Position numbers and translations under genes: made by a program. A stretch of DNA of 64,000 nucleotides from Nereocystis luetkeana (lineage: Eukaryota; Sar; Phaeophyceae; Laminariales; Laminariaceae). Shown here piece after piece: positions 1-11,100 of the stretch (its first letter is position 1; every line of letters begins with the position of its first letter). The stretch covers positions 2,658,975 through 2,722,974 of the forward strand of contig JARUPZ010000020.1 of the NCBI GenBank assembly GCA_031213475.1, in the 5' to 3' direction. Under the pieces are notes generated by a model that saw nothing but the letters and a program-made list of their open reading frames with translations, was not told the DNA's origin and did not search any database.

Positions 1-304
1 GTGTGGGCAAGGATCAAGCTGTCAGAAGCTCCCTGCCGCAACATCGAAGGAAAATATGCAGTGGACCCCGACTAGGGACGCGGGGAAAGCCAACACCTCT
101 GAACGCAAACCGAGGGGACAACTGACTCCCTGCCAAACGACCTAGATGCCGCTTGCGATGGATGCGTGCCATGAATTTGATGAGAGCACACGGGGAACGC
201 TTTGGCCGATTCGAGTCGGACTGACGCGCTACTCGAAATAAATAGATACCGGTATTACCTGGGAGCAATATGATGTACTTACTCGTAGGGCTGGGAGCTT
301 AGAC

Positions 305-409
305 TATTACGGGGGATAGTTAATAGGACCAACCATTGCCAGTAAAATGGTTAAATATATAGGTTTTTATGTATACCATAGGTTCTATTAACTATGGTCC
401 CCCGTAATA
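305..409 (+). repeat. MITE-A copy 1
   Basis: Family of about 109 bp with ends TATTACGGGGGACCATAG and inverse; TA flanks act as target duplication. Core TTAAATATATAGG gives orientation. Here a few bases of the left end are missing. Confidence 0.9.
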
Positions 410-1744
410 CTACTCGTAGACGGTCGACAAACGCTAAAGTTCTCCTTGTCGTTATTCTCGTCGCTGCCTCGGAGTCCCACAGGGGTCAACGACACAGCTT
501 GCAGTTTTTATCAAATGCGGTGTTTGAGGAAGGTCTGGAGCCTCTCAAGAGAGGGGCCTCAGACAATGCTAGGTGCACCCATGCCGGACAAGGCGTCCAA
601 TCTCAACGTGTCACATGCCGCAAATGTGCGCGCACACGTACCCTCGTTGTTAGTAGACCCGTGAAACGCTGGAAACCTGAGATACTCGGGATGCTCTGAG
701 GAGCAGCCCTCGCGGGGCTTCCTCCGTCGACCTCTCCAACCAGCAGGTGAGCGAGTCGAATACGGCACGGTCCTGGTCTATTATGTGGTCTGAGGGCTGG
801 AGCCTGCTGCAACATGTAACATAATACATCACCACCGTTTGTCATCCGTGGAGTATCATCATTGCTTAATGTACTGTATAGTTGGAGCTTAGGCATCGAG
901 GCATCACACTTGACCCTAACCTGTCGAAGTTGCAGCTGCGGCATCGTCTATCTACACGCAGACATCTTCGAACTGCGGCCTTCGGACCCTTGTCGTGGGC
1001 AGTGACACCAAGTTATCGCGGAGACTCCACAAGCCCTCCAATAATAGGTTATGAACCACGTACGCTAGCTCTTCCACATATTTCAACTATTATTGCACTA
1101 TCACCGCATTGTCGTCAAGTACCAATCGTTTGTATGTACCAGGCACCCCTCGCTTCGCGAGCTGGTTACATCGAACAATATTATTATGAATATAGTATCA
1201 CACATCAAGACGACAGATCAGCTATCAAAAGCGGAATGTCTCACCAAACTTATTTGACGACCCGCACGCTGGACAAATAAACTTTTCCTCTCGTACGGCA
1301 TGACATTATCAACGCCATCACCCATTATACACCGCGGCTGCTCCAGGCCGCTTCATATGCTGTATCTGCACCTCATGATCGTTTAGACATGCTGCTGAAC
1401 GGAAACGTACTGCGTTTTGCCTTAGACTTCGAGCTTATATCTAAATACCCATCTCACGTCTTTGCTACCCCGTGTACAACGCAAGACGGCTCACTCACTC
1501 GCTTACCGACTGACTCGACCTTTCGAGCTGATTTCCCTCGAAAAAAATTGGACGCACGCAACGAATACGCCTGCATTGGGAAAATCTCGCCAACATCGTC
1601 TCGCTCGTTTGTCAAAAGTGAGCCATTCACTTAGCGCCAGCCTTTAATTATATAACTCTGTCCATCCCTACCCCTATGAGCTGACCCTTTAAGAACCGCA
1701 GTTCGAAAAGGGTTGGTATGGTCTCCCGCTTTTGTCAGAATTCC
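410..1744. other. No gene recognised apart from the Copia relic
   Basis: Short frames only. Two small frames (394-699 and 1389-1634) show no family motif. Confidence 0.5.
1110..1254 (+). pseudogene. Copia-like RNase H tail relic
   Basis: One frame reads VPIVCMYQAPLASRAGYIEQ, resembling the Copia xxxIYEDNxGAIxLA block. The adjacent frame (1192-1254) reads VSHIKTTDQLSKAECLTKLI, resembling the HIKTEDQLADxLTKxL end of Copia RNase H. The frame change and missing key residues show decay. The match is short. Confidence 0.4.
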
Positions 1745-1844
1745 TATTCCGGGGGACGGTAGTAAACAGGAGCTATGGTATACATAAAAACCTATATATT
1801 TGACCATTTTTACTTGGTCCTATAAACTATGCCCCCCCGCAATA
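1745..1844 (-). repeat. MITE-A copy 2
   Basis: Diverged copy in reverse orientation (ACATAAAAACCTATATATT core); right end GCCCCCCCGCAATA. Confidence 0.8.
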
Positions 1845-2245
1845 CGAGTTTGAGTGCAAACGAATACGTATTGTAAGTTCTCCAGGTATATCTGTGAACT
1901 TCGTCAGGTGGCCACACACACAACGACCAAACTGGTGGAACATCGGAAACATCTCGTCAAGAATCCTTCCGTTGTGAGACTCCGCGCCCTCTTTCCGTTA
2001 AACGACATTGCTGCGACGTTAGAGGGCGGCATATATGCTACATAGAGCGGGCACAAGCTATAAATACCGATTTCCAATTCCGCCGCATATCGAAAACTGG
2101 CATGGGTTGAAAATATATTTTTGTGTGTCCGCCCCTCAGATATCCAGATGGTTGAGTATGATCAGGATGCCAATGTAGCGGTAGCAGCATTTTTTTGCGC
2201 CGAAACATTTACGACTGCCGTGGGTCCGCAACTGAAACTAACTAC

Positions 2246-2462
2246 CCAAAGAGGCATGCCCCTTTTCCCAATAAGGCATGCCCCCTATCGCAGTAAGGCA
2301 TGCCCTTTCATCCCAATAAGGTATGCCCTTTAATGCCCTTTCATCCCAATAAGGTATGCCCTTTATCCCAAAAAAAGGCATGCCTCTTACCCCAATCAGG
2401 CATGCCCTGTATCCCAAATAGGCATGCCCCTTATCCCAATAAGGCATGCCCCTTAAGGTACG
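2246..2462. repeat. Minisatellite with GGCATGCC core
   Basis: About ten units of roughly 20 bp such as AATAAGGCATGCCCCTTATC, with small variation. Confidence 0.92.
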
Positions 2463-2620
2463 CCTTTTCGTTGGAGCACCCATTTGTGTTATTGCAAGGT
2501 ATCATACTGTTACATGTAGTCGTTGTATACTCAGGCCATCGTGTTGCACTTTCCTTCTTTCCATAAAATTATCAGGACTGCGGTCACGTTTTGGGGAAAA
2601 AAATCTTAGCGGGTCGATCT

Positions 2621-2748
2621 TAACGAGGATTTGTTTTCAGATTTTTTCAGTATTTTCCCGAAATTTCGGTATTTTTCTATATGAAAAAACCAAGTAATAC
2701 CGAAGTTTCGGGAAGATACCGAACAAAACTCAAAAACAGCCCTCGTTA
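2621..2748. repeat. MITE-E, TAACGAGG-ended inverted repeat
   Basis: Ends TAACGAGG and CCTCGTTA; inner arms TTTTCCCGAAATTTCGGTA and TACCGAAGTTTCGGGAA. Confidence 0.75.
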
Positions 2749-2758
2749 CGATGGATCC

Positions 2759-2855
2759 TTATCCCCTTTAGAACCGCAGTCCCGTTTTGGGGACAAACTA
2801 CTTGAAATTTGAGTGGTTTGTCCCCAAAACGGGACTGCGGTTCTAAAAGGGTTAT
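2759..2855. repeat. MITE-B copy 1 (piggyBac-like hairpin)
   Basis: Family of about 95 bp that is almost all inverted repeat: TTAACCCCTTTAGAACCGC then GTCCCGTTTTGGGGAC, a short loop, and the inverse. Here flanked by TTAT on both sides. Confidence 0.92.
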
Positions 2856-2918
2856 AGAGGGGTTTCTCCCTAGTACGGGACCGCAGCCCTCAAAAAGTTG
2901 GGCCCCGAGAAACGATAG

Positions 2919-3135
2919 GAGTGTGTGTTCTTCACATTAAACCGTTCTTTCTACCCGTCGACATCCACAGCGCAACCAGTGTTCGTGCCGATTCTTCAAT
3001 CCCAAGAGAGATACAAGTTCTGTTGTCACAAAACTACGCCACAGAGATACTACGCTGCCACGTATGCAGTGAGCACAGCAGACAATATGCAATGTCATGT
3101 CATCATACTGGATAGGACATACACGACATACGCAT
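2919..3135 (+). repeat. Repeat D copy 1 (full, without motif insertion)
   Basis: Dispersed family of 110-260 bp. It starts GTGTTCTTCACATTAAACCG, then TTTCTACCCGTCGACATCC, and later CATGTCATCATACT. Here the site reads CACGTATGCAGT. Confidence 0.85.
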
Positions 3136-3796
3136 TATATGTAGGTGCGCCCCCCTATCTATATCGTACGCATGATTGGGCTAGGTAGGGTACAGTAGTG
3201 GCCCCTCAAGAGCGCCGGTTGTCGCAGAAGTGCTGTTGGTTTTTTGGCTGGCACAGACAGACGTGGGTTTCATTTCCATGCTACTGTAGAGCCTACATAT
3301 TCCCCAATCCGGTCTAGGGCCTGTTTTTCCGGGCTGGCGCATACCGGCAGTACATACTGGGGGGCCCACTGCTTACTGCAGCACCGCCGGCGAGCGGAAG
3401 CGCATGACCTCAAACTTGTCTGTCTGAGAGTCGAGCACCTGTGTGTAGCGATTCGCAGAGCACGGCCGACATAACTTCGCCGGTTATTGACCATTTCTGA
3501 CGGTGTGACTGCTTTTTACTACTTGTGATCAAGTTTGAAGTGTTTATTAGCCCAGAACATCTTAGAGCTCATCGGTGAAGTGGCGTGCGGAAACCCCCGG
3601 AATACCATTGTAGCCGTATTCATCATGCGGGGCTCCATGATGGCAGGTACTCCCTCGAACTTTTCTCCTACCAGGTATTGTACGACGAATACACGTACGA
3701 AGAAGAACGTACTACGCACACGCAATGCATGGCGTATCAACCCAACACTGCTGGATGATGCAAACGCGTCAGCTAGACACCGGTTCAGAGGAAACA

Positions 3797-3814
3797 CCCC
3801 CCCCCCCCCCCCCC
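3797..3814. repeat. C18 tract
   Basis: Uninterrupted run of C. Confidence 0.95.
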
Positions 3815-4194
3815 GTACCTATTTTATGTACCACTTACTGCTGTACAACAGTACACTCGTACCATGCAGCGAAGAGAGTTTACCTCTGCCTGCGTGCAGC
3901 GTTATGGTCTGCCTTGCTGTCCAACCTGATCACCGCGATTTGCCCCACACGGCTTCCTCCCGCGCACCAGCCCTGTCAATGCATCTAACTGTCTGGACCG
4001 TGACCACCGTGATCTACGTCTTGGTCTACTCAGTGAACGCACCTACTTTCGCGAAAGCGGGTGCGTGACACTGCGGAGGAAAAACTGAAATCACCACCTT
4101 CTTTCTGCTCGAGACATTATACCGTAGATCACAATCATACACCGTACCCTATTTACCTCTTTAGTAACTAACTGCACTTCGGCAGTAGTTGCAG

Positions 4195-4345
4195 CTCGCC
4201 GGGACTTGCATGGCAATCGCCAACGCAAACAAGTTGCATGCAAGTGACGTTGTGCAATTGCATGCGAGGGCGTGTGCATGCAAGTGCACGGGTCATCGAG
4301 GGAATGCGAGTGCACGCAAGCTATGCGCAAGTTTGCATCGACGTT
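4195..4345. repeat. Cryptic repeat of TGCATGCAAGT words
   Basis: TTGCATGCAAGTG, TTGCATGCGAG and GTGCATGCAAGTGCACG recur in 150 bp. Confidence 0.55.
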
Positions 4346-4856
4346 TTTGAAGCTGTGCTATATGTTGCTCTCATACCAGGTACCAGGCCCCTAGAAACAG
4401 CGATCGCTGACCTGCACATACCGCCGTAATACCTGACCCTGGTATGGATCCTGATGTTGCTTGAACAAAGATACTACTAATTCGATCTTAGTAACCTATG
4501 TTGAGTAGTCTAAATAAATGCAGACACCATATAATATGTGTACAACACCGAGTGTTATGGAATACCAGGATAAACCAGTAAACTGCGTGCCGTCTTGACG
4601 TAGGTACTTCGTTTCACCGGGTGGCAGCACACAGAGAACGAGTCGCTGATGATCGTGACATAGTCGTCGATGGTCAGTGCCCTGTAGGATGTTGTAATTT
4701 TGAAGCAGACCAGGTAACAGCAAGCGCGACAGCCGTCTACGGTACAGACGCCAGATATCTGATAGGTCACGACGTATCTGGTATATCTGTCCACTGTCGA
4801 GCATATAGATCCCAACCTGCCATTTAATTTGTGAGGCACTGCCTGTGCAGGATCTA

Positions 4857-5895
4857 TACAGCATAGGCCCGCCAACAAGAAAGTGCCCAACATGAACATG
4901 GTGTTACTTTTTGGAGAATGCTAAGATAATTGGGTCAAGAAAAACCAGGGCTTTTGGCGGGTCATGACCAGACCCGCGGATGGGGTCACGGGGTGTTCAA
5001 AAAGTCACGGGTCGGGTCGGGTCGGGTCAAGAGTTCTTCAAATCCCAGGGGTCGGGTCGGGTCGGGTCGGGTCAAGATTTTTTTCATATCTCACGGGTCG
5101 GGTCAGGTCGGGTCAAGAGGCGATGAAAAACTCACGGGTCGGGTCAGGTCATAACCCGCGAGAAACGGGTCACTCGCGGGTTGAGCGACCATGAACCACA
5201 AGTTGTTTTTTGCTGACCCGCGGGTCGGACCCGCGCAACCGGCTCGCGGATCCGACACTTGAAACACTTCCCGTTCTTTTACCCAAAGGTTTATCTCGCG
5301 CTAATACTACTCAATAATACTCCTTTCTTTGCTGTAATGTTCAAACAGTAAAACATCGCCTGATCCATATGCGCATGCCCGCATCCATCCGTACCCACCA
5401 CAGCCAGGTCATATATCGCTGCGGGGCACAATAATGAGTACCAGGTATTTATTTGTTTTGAATGTCGACTCACGTGCCGGATCCACGGGTCGAACCCGCG
5501 GGTCAAGATAATAAACGAACTCGCGGGTCAAGGTGACCCGACCCGCACGAAACCCGTATCTCACGGGTTAATCGGAAGGTGACGGGTCGGGTCGGGTCGG
5601 GTCGGGTCAAGAGGGTTTAAACAATTCGCGGGTCGGGTCGGGTCGAGTCAACACACCTCAAATTTTCGCTTCTCGGGCCGGGTCGGGTGCGACCCGACCC
5701 GACCCAACGCGACCGGTGAGGTTTGACCTGACCCGCGAAAAGCCCTGAGAAAAACGGCTCAGTGTTGAACTTTCCACTATATTATCCTACCTGGTATGTA
5801 ATGGCCTGTGCTCAAGTTTGGCGCCCCAATACGAATCTCAGGCTTGCCCAGATTATTAGGTGTTTCTTGATGGCGGGCCCATCCATACTGCTGTA
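4857..5895 (-). mobile_element. TIR element F copy 2, hosting the hAT insertion
   Basis: Outer ends TACAGCA...GGCCCGCC and its inverse (GGCGGGCCC...TGCTGTA) enclose about 230 bp of own sequence plus the hAT element. TA flanks suggest a Tc1/mariner-type target. It shares sequence in reverse with 13731-14093. Confidence 0.75.
4946..5747. mobile_element. Non-autonomous hAT element with GGGTC-repeat body
   Basis: The ends are CAGGGCTTTTGGCGGGTCA and TGACCCGCGAAAAGCCCTG inverted. A perfect 8-bp target duplication AGAAAAAC flanks it (4938-4945 and 5748-5755). Both arms are built of (GGGTC)n and GACCC runs (4960-5250, 5490-5740) around an unrelated core. There is no transposase. CAGGG ends with 8-bp duplication are diagnostic of hAT. 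Confidence 0.93.
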
Positions 5896-7896
5896 CATTG
5901 ATGACACATATCCAGCCCCAGTAGTGGCCTCCTAGATCGTGCATAAGTTGTGGCTCGCATCCGGCAGCTTGAGCTAATTTACTGTAGATCAAACATATCA
6001 CGGACCTATATATCTATGTATCTATCTATGTATTTATGTATTTATGTATCTACCATCTATCTATCTATCTATCTATCTATCTATTTACCCTGATGAAGGA
6101 TTTAGATCATCCCAGGTGGAATCGCTGATCTGTCCGAGGTGTGTAACGTTTATACAAGGTTCGAAAAGGATGTACTGTACCCATCGCTTCTTCTATCAAT
6201 AGTCCATCCGATGGAATTTGCATCCTATGTAGTACCAGGTATCTACTGTATCTTCGGACAATTTCATAATTTGAGCTGTCAATAATAGTCCAAATGAACG
6301 ACGGAAACACAAGTTCTACGAAACGTACCTCTACAAACAAACGCCCTGTTTTATGTGCTAGCCAGGTACACTGCTGCATTCATATCGGGCGTAACTATTT
6401 CTGCCGCGTAGACGCGAGCATGAGGAAGGAAACCGCAGGTCGAACCACATTATACTAGTTTTAGTGTTGCTACCATTTTTCTGTTGTTGTTGCCGTCCCG
6501 GTGGAAACCTCGACTGTGTGTGGAGGGTCAAGTCGCGTGAAAGCAGGGTGTGTCTTGACTGGCCTTGCCGGCGGCTAATTAAATTTCTACACCACAACAA
6601 GTGAGCGCACACACAGGGTGCCAGGTGGAATCCGGTCGGGGTGGGATCACGGTGCCATAAGCCGTGAAGCGGGGTCGGTAACAGCGTCGGCCTGGGAAAT
6701 TGTCAGACAGACTCGTGTCTACATTATTACCTTACATAGCACCCCCTCTTCTAGCGCATCGGGTTTTCAGTTAGTTTTATTTTTCTCGAAGTGAACGGAA
6801 ATCGCTTTTTGTTACTGAATGTTTCACGGCGATAGACAGTGCTTTTTAATGTGGTCGAAGGAGGACTCTCGTTGTTCTGCTGACATTTTAATTGATCTCA
6901 AAACCACCGGAAAACCCGTACATACTCCACTTTGCTTTTGACTTTTTAACCATTTGTTTTAGCGGAGAAAAAACGACAAAAAATGAACCATGATTCTGAA
7001 CGGTAATTAGTTCTGTTTTCATAGCAGCATTGGACCTCTGGAATAACGCGGGATTGGGGGAAATTGCACCAACAACCCATTGTCCAACCCTGATCTCGCC
7101 TGTTGCATTTTCTGAATAAAATGTGGTGTTTTCGTCTGGCAGCAACCATGCAGCGGGGGCTCGAACCGGAACGCTACGAGAAGAAGAGTCTACACCAGTA
7201 GGTCGGCAGTCGGAACAACAATGAACGATTGTAGCAATGATGACACGGGATCAGTCGCTGAACCTCCACAAAAGAAAGCAAGCGTGACACACACATATAT
7301 GCATCCTACAGGGGTGCCCCTCCTTTTTTCCCCTGGATTTCCTGACTTGAGGAGGCCACCTATCTCAACCGTAGCACTGGCTTTGAGAACGGAACGAAGA
7401 AAGTACAACCCGATGGCGCACGGTAGGTAAATAACGAAGAACGCGTAGAATGAACAAGATGGTTCCATCGGTACTACTTACTGGAGGTAGATAGAGTTTC
7501 CCCGTTTCGGAACCCGGGCAGTTAGATCATATTTTGGCAGAAGCCTGTGAATCAAGGACAGTTGGTGCGGATCGATCAGTTATACGTACGCACGTGAAGC
7601 TACTTCTACAGTATGCTGCAGTCAAGCCGCAGAGCCGAGTATGGCCGGGGATGATTGCACCACCCTCGCCCTGTCCAAGCAGGGGAAGCACGTTTGTTTG
7701 TCGAATGGCCCGATTATTGAGAGCCGTTTCTACATTGCTAATTTTGGCATTCTATACTCCGAAATACATAAATGACATCGTGTAAGCACCACACCAATAC
7801 CACCAATACCAACCACCAGTGCTACCAACACCACCGGTACCACCAGCATGCACTCGTAAGTACGACATGATTACAAGGTGACGTTCGTCCACTCAC
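5896..7896. other. Unassigned stretch downstream of gene B exon 2
   Basis: Gene B exon 3 was looked for here (LPDMVTFTPDG, EGEP) and not seen. A minus frame 7145-6888 (ENATGEIRVGQWVVGAI) is smooth but unrecognised. Confidence 0.4.
5998..6088. repeat. (TATC)n microsatellite
   Basis: TATCTATGTATCTATC words with TATG and TTATG variants, then pure CTAT units. Confidence 0.9.
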
Positions 7897-8117
7897 CCAA
7901 TCCAGTCCTCGACGGAGGACACGATGTACACCTGGCCCCGCGTGAGGGCGTCGTGAGCCCTGACCGAGATCGCGAGCTCGTCGTACACCGGGTTGTAGGC
8001 CACCGACGTCGGTTGGCCGAAGGTCGCGGTGGAGTTGTAGAAGCCAACCACCGCAGGAGATAGGTCGTCATTGATCCTGAAGATGGTCGTGCCGGTCGAC
8101 GACGCCACGAACACGTG
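7897..8117 (-). CDS. Gene B exon 2
   Basis: 73 codons plus two bases. The acceptor is GATCGCTCAG and the donor ATTGG|GTGAGT (phase 2). The pattern VFVASSTGTTIFRI, GQPTSVAYN, GQVYIVSS matches the first repeat strands of the family's N-terminal propeller-like domain. Confidence 0.85.
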
Positions 8118-11100
8118 CTGAGCGATCGACGGAGCGAGCGGAGGGGGAAGGCGAGGCCCCACGAGTAGTTGGCGACGAGAGGGGCTGGGGGCATCGTCAG
8201 AAACACGCTTGCTACGATGGAAGATATTTTCGTACTCCCATTTACTCAGAATAGTTCTGACTACTAACTGGACATTATTACGGGGGACCATATTAAACAG
8301 GACCGACGGTGTACAAACAAAAACCCATATATTTCGCTATTAATTAGCTACAAACAAAATTTTGCCCTATTTACTACGGTCCCCCTGTAATAGTTGGCCT
8401 ATCCATACATACCAAGAGTTTTTCCGCATTAAATTTAGAGAAATAGATGCGTTCTACGATAGAGGTAGCACATTTCCGCCATTTATTTGATTTTCTGAAT
8501 AATAACGGGGTTCCTTTACCGAAAACATGTCGGAATGCCAATCTTCTTTCGAAAAATAAATGACACTTTTTAGAACTTGGGCCATCCATGGGAGTATTCG
8601 TCGGGAAGCAATTTGATTTTGCAGGAGGAGTAATTTTTCGGGTGGGGTATGGAGCCTCTCAACTGAGGGGTCTTAGAAAATATAGGGTGAACCTCTATCA
8701 TCGTAGAACGCATCAATACGATATTTTAATCGACTGTCGGATTGCTTATTATTATTCCTCTTGCCATCAGACAATGTGCAGCATGATCTTCAACATGGAT
8801 CTGATCACTAATAACTTTCCCGAGAGAGGAAAACCTCGGAAACGAAAGGAAACCCATGCACCAAGTCTACCTCCCTTCCGTGCCAACTTTCAGCTTGTCT
8901 ACTCTATTATTGCTTATCGTATTGTACATAACTTTTTCTCGTATTCTGTTTTTGGGTTGACGTACGTACGTACGTATATATATATCCCCCTTAATTCTGC
9001 CCCCTTCAAGTAACGCAGTGCCGTTGTGGGAACAAATTACTTAGAAATTGACTGCTTCTTACCCGAAACGGTACCTGAAATAAATGTCTATCTATAGCGA
9101 GGAGCGTCAGGAACATCTCGGTGCTACCTGGTACCTCTCCCACCACCGTACAAGCAGCATGAAAGACCCAAACATGTTTTGCTTTGAACCATTTTTTAGG
9201 ACCGCAGTCAGTCCCGTTTGGGAACAAAATTACTTAGAATCTGAGGGACTTGTTGTCCCCGAAACGCGACTGCGGTTTCTACCTTTTCGAACTGCAGTCA
9301 GTCGCGTTTTGGGGACACACTGCTCAACGTTCGACTGGTTTGCCCCCAGAACGGGACTGCCGTTCTCGGAGAAAAGGATTAAAAGGGCAGTTGACACCTA
9401 CATCCAGTACACAGCAGTAACTACTGTCTATGTGGACTGATGAACACAGGAGACCGCTGTTCACTGTTGTTCAAAGGGGGTCGTATGGCGCTCGAGCATT
9501 AATATACTGCCGTTTTGCGGAACCTGTCGCTACCACCGGGAGGGTGTTTGTGTGTGCTTGATTACAGCAGCAGTGAGGACCAAAAACGTGTGTACCAGTA
9601 CCAAGTAGGAATCACGTGATGGAGCTCCTTAACCATTGCAACTAAATGCCGACCATTGCTAATAAATGACAGTGTAGTATCAGCTGTGACGATGTGATTC
9701 GTTCGTTGTTGTTTTTTTTTTATTATTATGTTCTTCCTCCCATTTACAATTTTCGCACATCTTTCTTCTCCGTCTATCCTAACTATATTAGTAGTTAATA
9801 CTTATTGATAGTTGACCATTTTCTCTTTACTTTATCTTTTGATCGGCGTCTCCGATGGCTTGGTATTAATAGGTGATCCGTGTGGCTATCGAGATCAATT
9901 TTGTGGGTTCAAATCTCACCGAGTTCATGCACGTACGTAAGGGTTTTTTTCGCTTAAAAAATTGATTGGGGGAAAGCGCGAGAGCGTGAGTTAGCTACGT
10001 TCGATGAAAATCGACGAGCAGTGGGAATGCTGAACCCTACGCGCGACAAAAAATACAGGCACGTGCGGGGGGGGGAGAAACCACGGCTTGCCCAGAAGAT
10101 CGCTGAGGGTAAAACCTTCTACGAGTAGGCTGGAAAGTGAAAACAGTTGATGATAATTACAAAAAAAACAATAAATATGTTTTTTTTCGATATTTTATTT
10201 TCGTTTTTTTCTCTCTCATAGAATGTGTAACTCGTGCCTATCGTATCCCGTATATATATGCACATGTATGTCGTCGTTGCATTGACTACTACTCCGTTGT
10301 TTGCTGATAACGATGTAGTCGTACACGCACAATTCGATGCGAGTCGACGAGGGAAGAAAAGGCTGAAATCTTCTCGCGATAAAAATGAAGGCACGTATAC
10401 CGGAGCGGGAAGGGGGGAGAAGAGCCTGCTATGTGACCCCGGATCTGAGTTACGAGTTGGAAGGAGAGAGAGAAGAAGATGTGCGAAGATAATGAATGGG
10501 ATGGAAAAAAAAAAAAAAAAAAAACACGTATCTATCTGTGGTACAGCTTTGTGACGGCAGAGCTCCCATTTCTACCGAGCAGTAGGATTGAAGAATCGGC
10601 ACGGATACTGGTTGTTGCGCTGGATGTCGACGGGTATAGAAAGAGAACGGTTTAAGTAAGTAAGTGAAGAACATACACACGAGCACATTATTATTATTAA
10701 TAATACTTGTAGTAGCTCAGACAGCAGATAGATCCGGGGCCACATTCGCAGCAAAAAACCTTGCCCCCCCTCTCCCCACTATCTATCTATGGTTCGTGTC
10801 TAGCTTTTTATCGCGAGAAGACTAGACTGCTGCAGCAACAGCAGCAGCACAGCCATTTTTTTTTCTCTCGTCGACTCGCGTCGAATCGCTATCACGGGGG
10901 ACCACATACGTAGTTAGTAAGACCTACGGAATACATAAAAACCCACATATTTTACCCTTTTTGGTCCTATCAACTATGGTCCCGTAATAATAATAGATAG
11001 CGCTGATATTCGAAACATACTTTTTTTGCTGCTTTCAATCCAACCGATGGGTCTGTGATGGTATTGTATAGATCTGGGCGAATGCCCCGGTGGTTCAAGT

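Larger units (their letters stand above)
2563..2899. repeat. Older MITE-B, opened by two later insertions
   Basis: Left half AGGACTGCGGTCACGTTTTG (2567-2594) and right half ACGGGACCGCAGCCCTC (about 2876-2892) look like two arms of one diverged MITE-B. MITE-E (2621-2748) and MITE-B copy 1 lie between them. Confidence 0.5.
3136..4856. other. Unassigned spacer
   Basis: No gene seen. A minus frame at 3797-3519 reads GEKFEGVPAIMEPRMMNTA and is protein-like but matches nothing I know. Confidence 0.4.

Noticed and set aside
4555..4899. Minus frame of 114 codons with a signal-peptide-like start and eight cysteines in the mature part
   Set aside because: Its first residues lie in the terminal inverted repeat of element F, no homologue is known to me, and composition is not coding-like. 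Probably chance.
4946..5747. GGGTC arrays as a CRISPR or telomere array
   Set aside because: Pentamer runs without spacers, bounded by hAT ends and an 8-bp target duplication.
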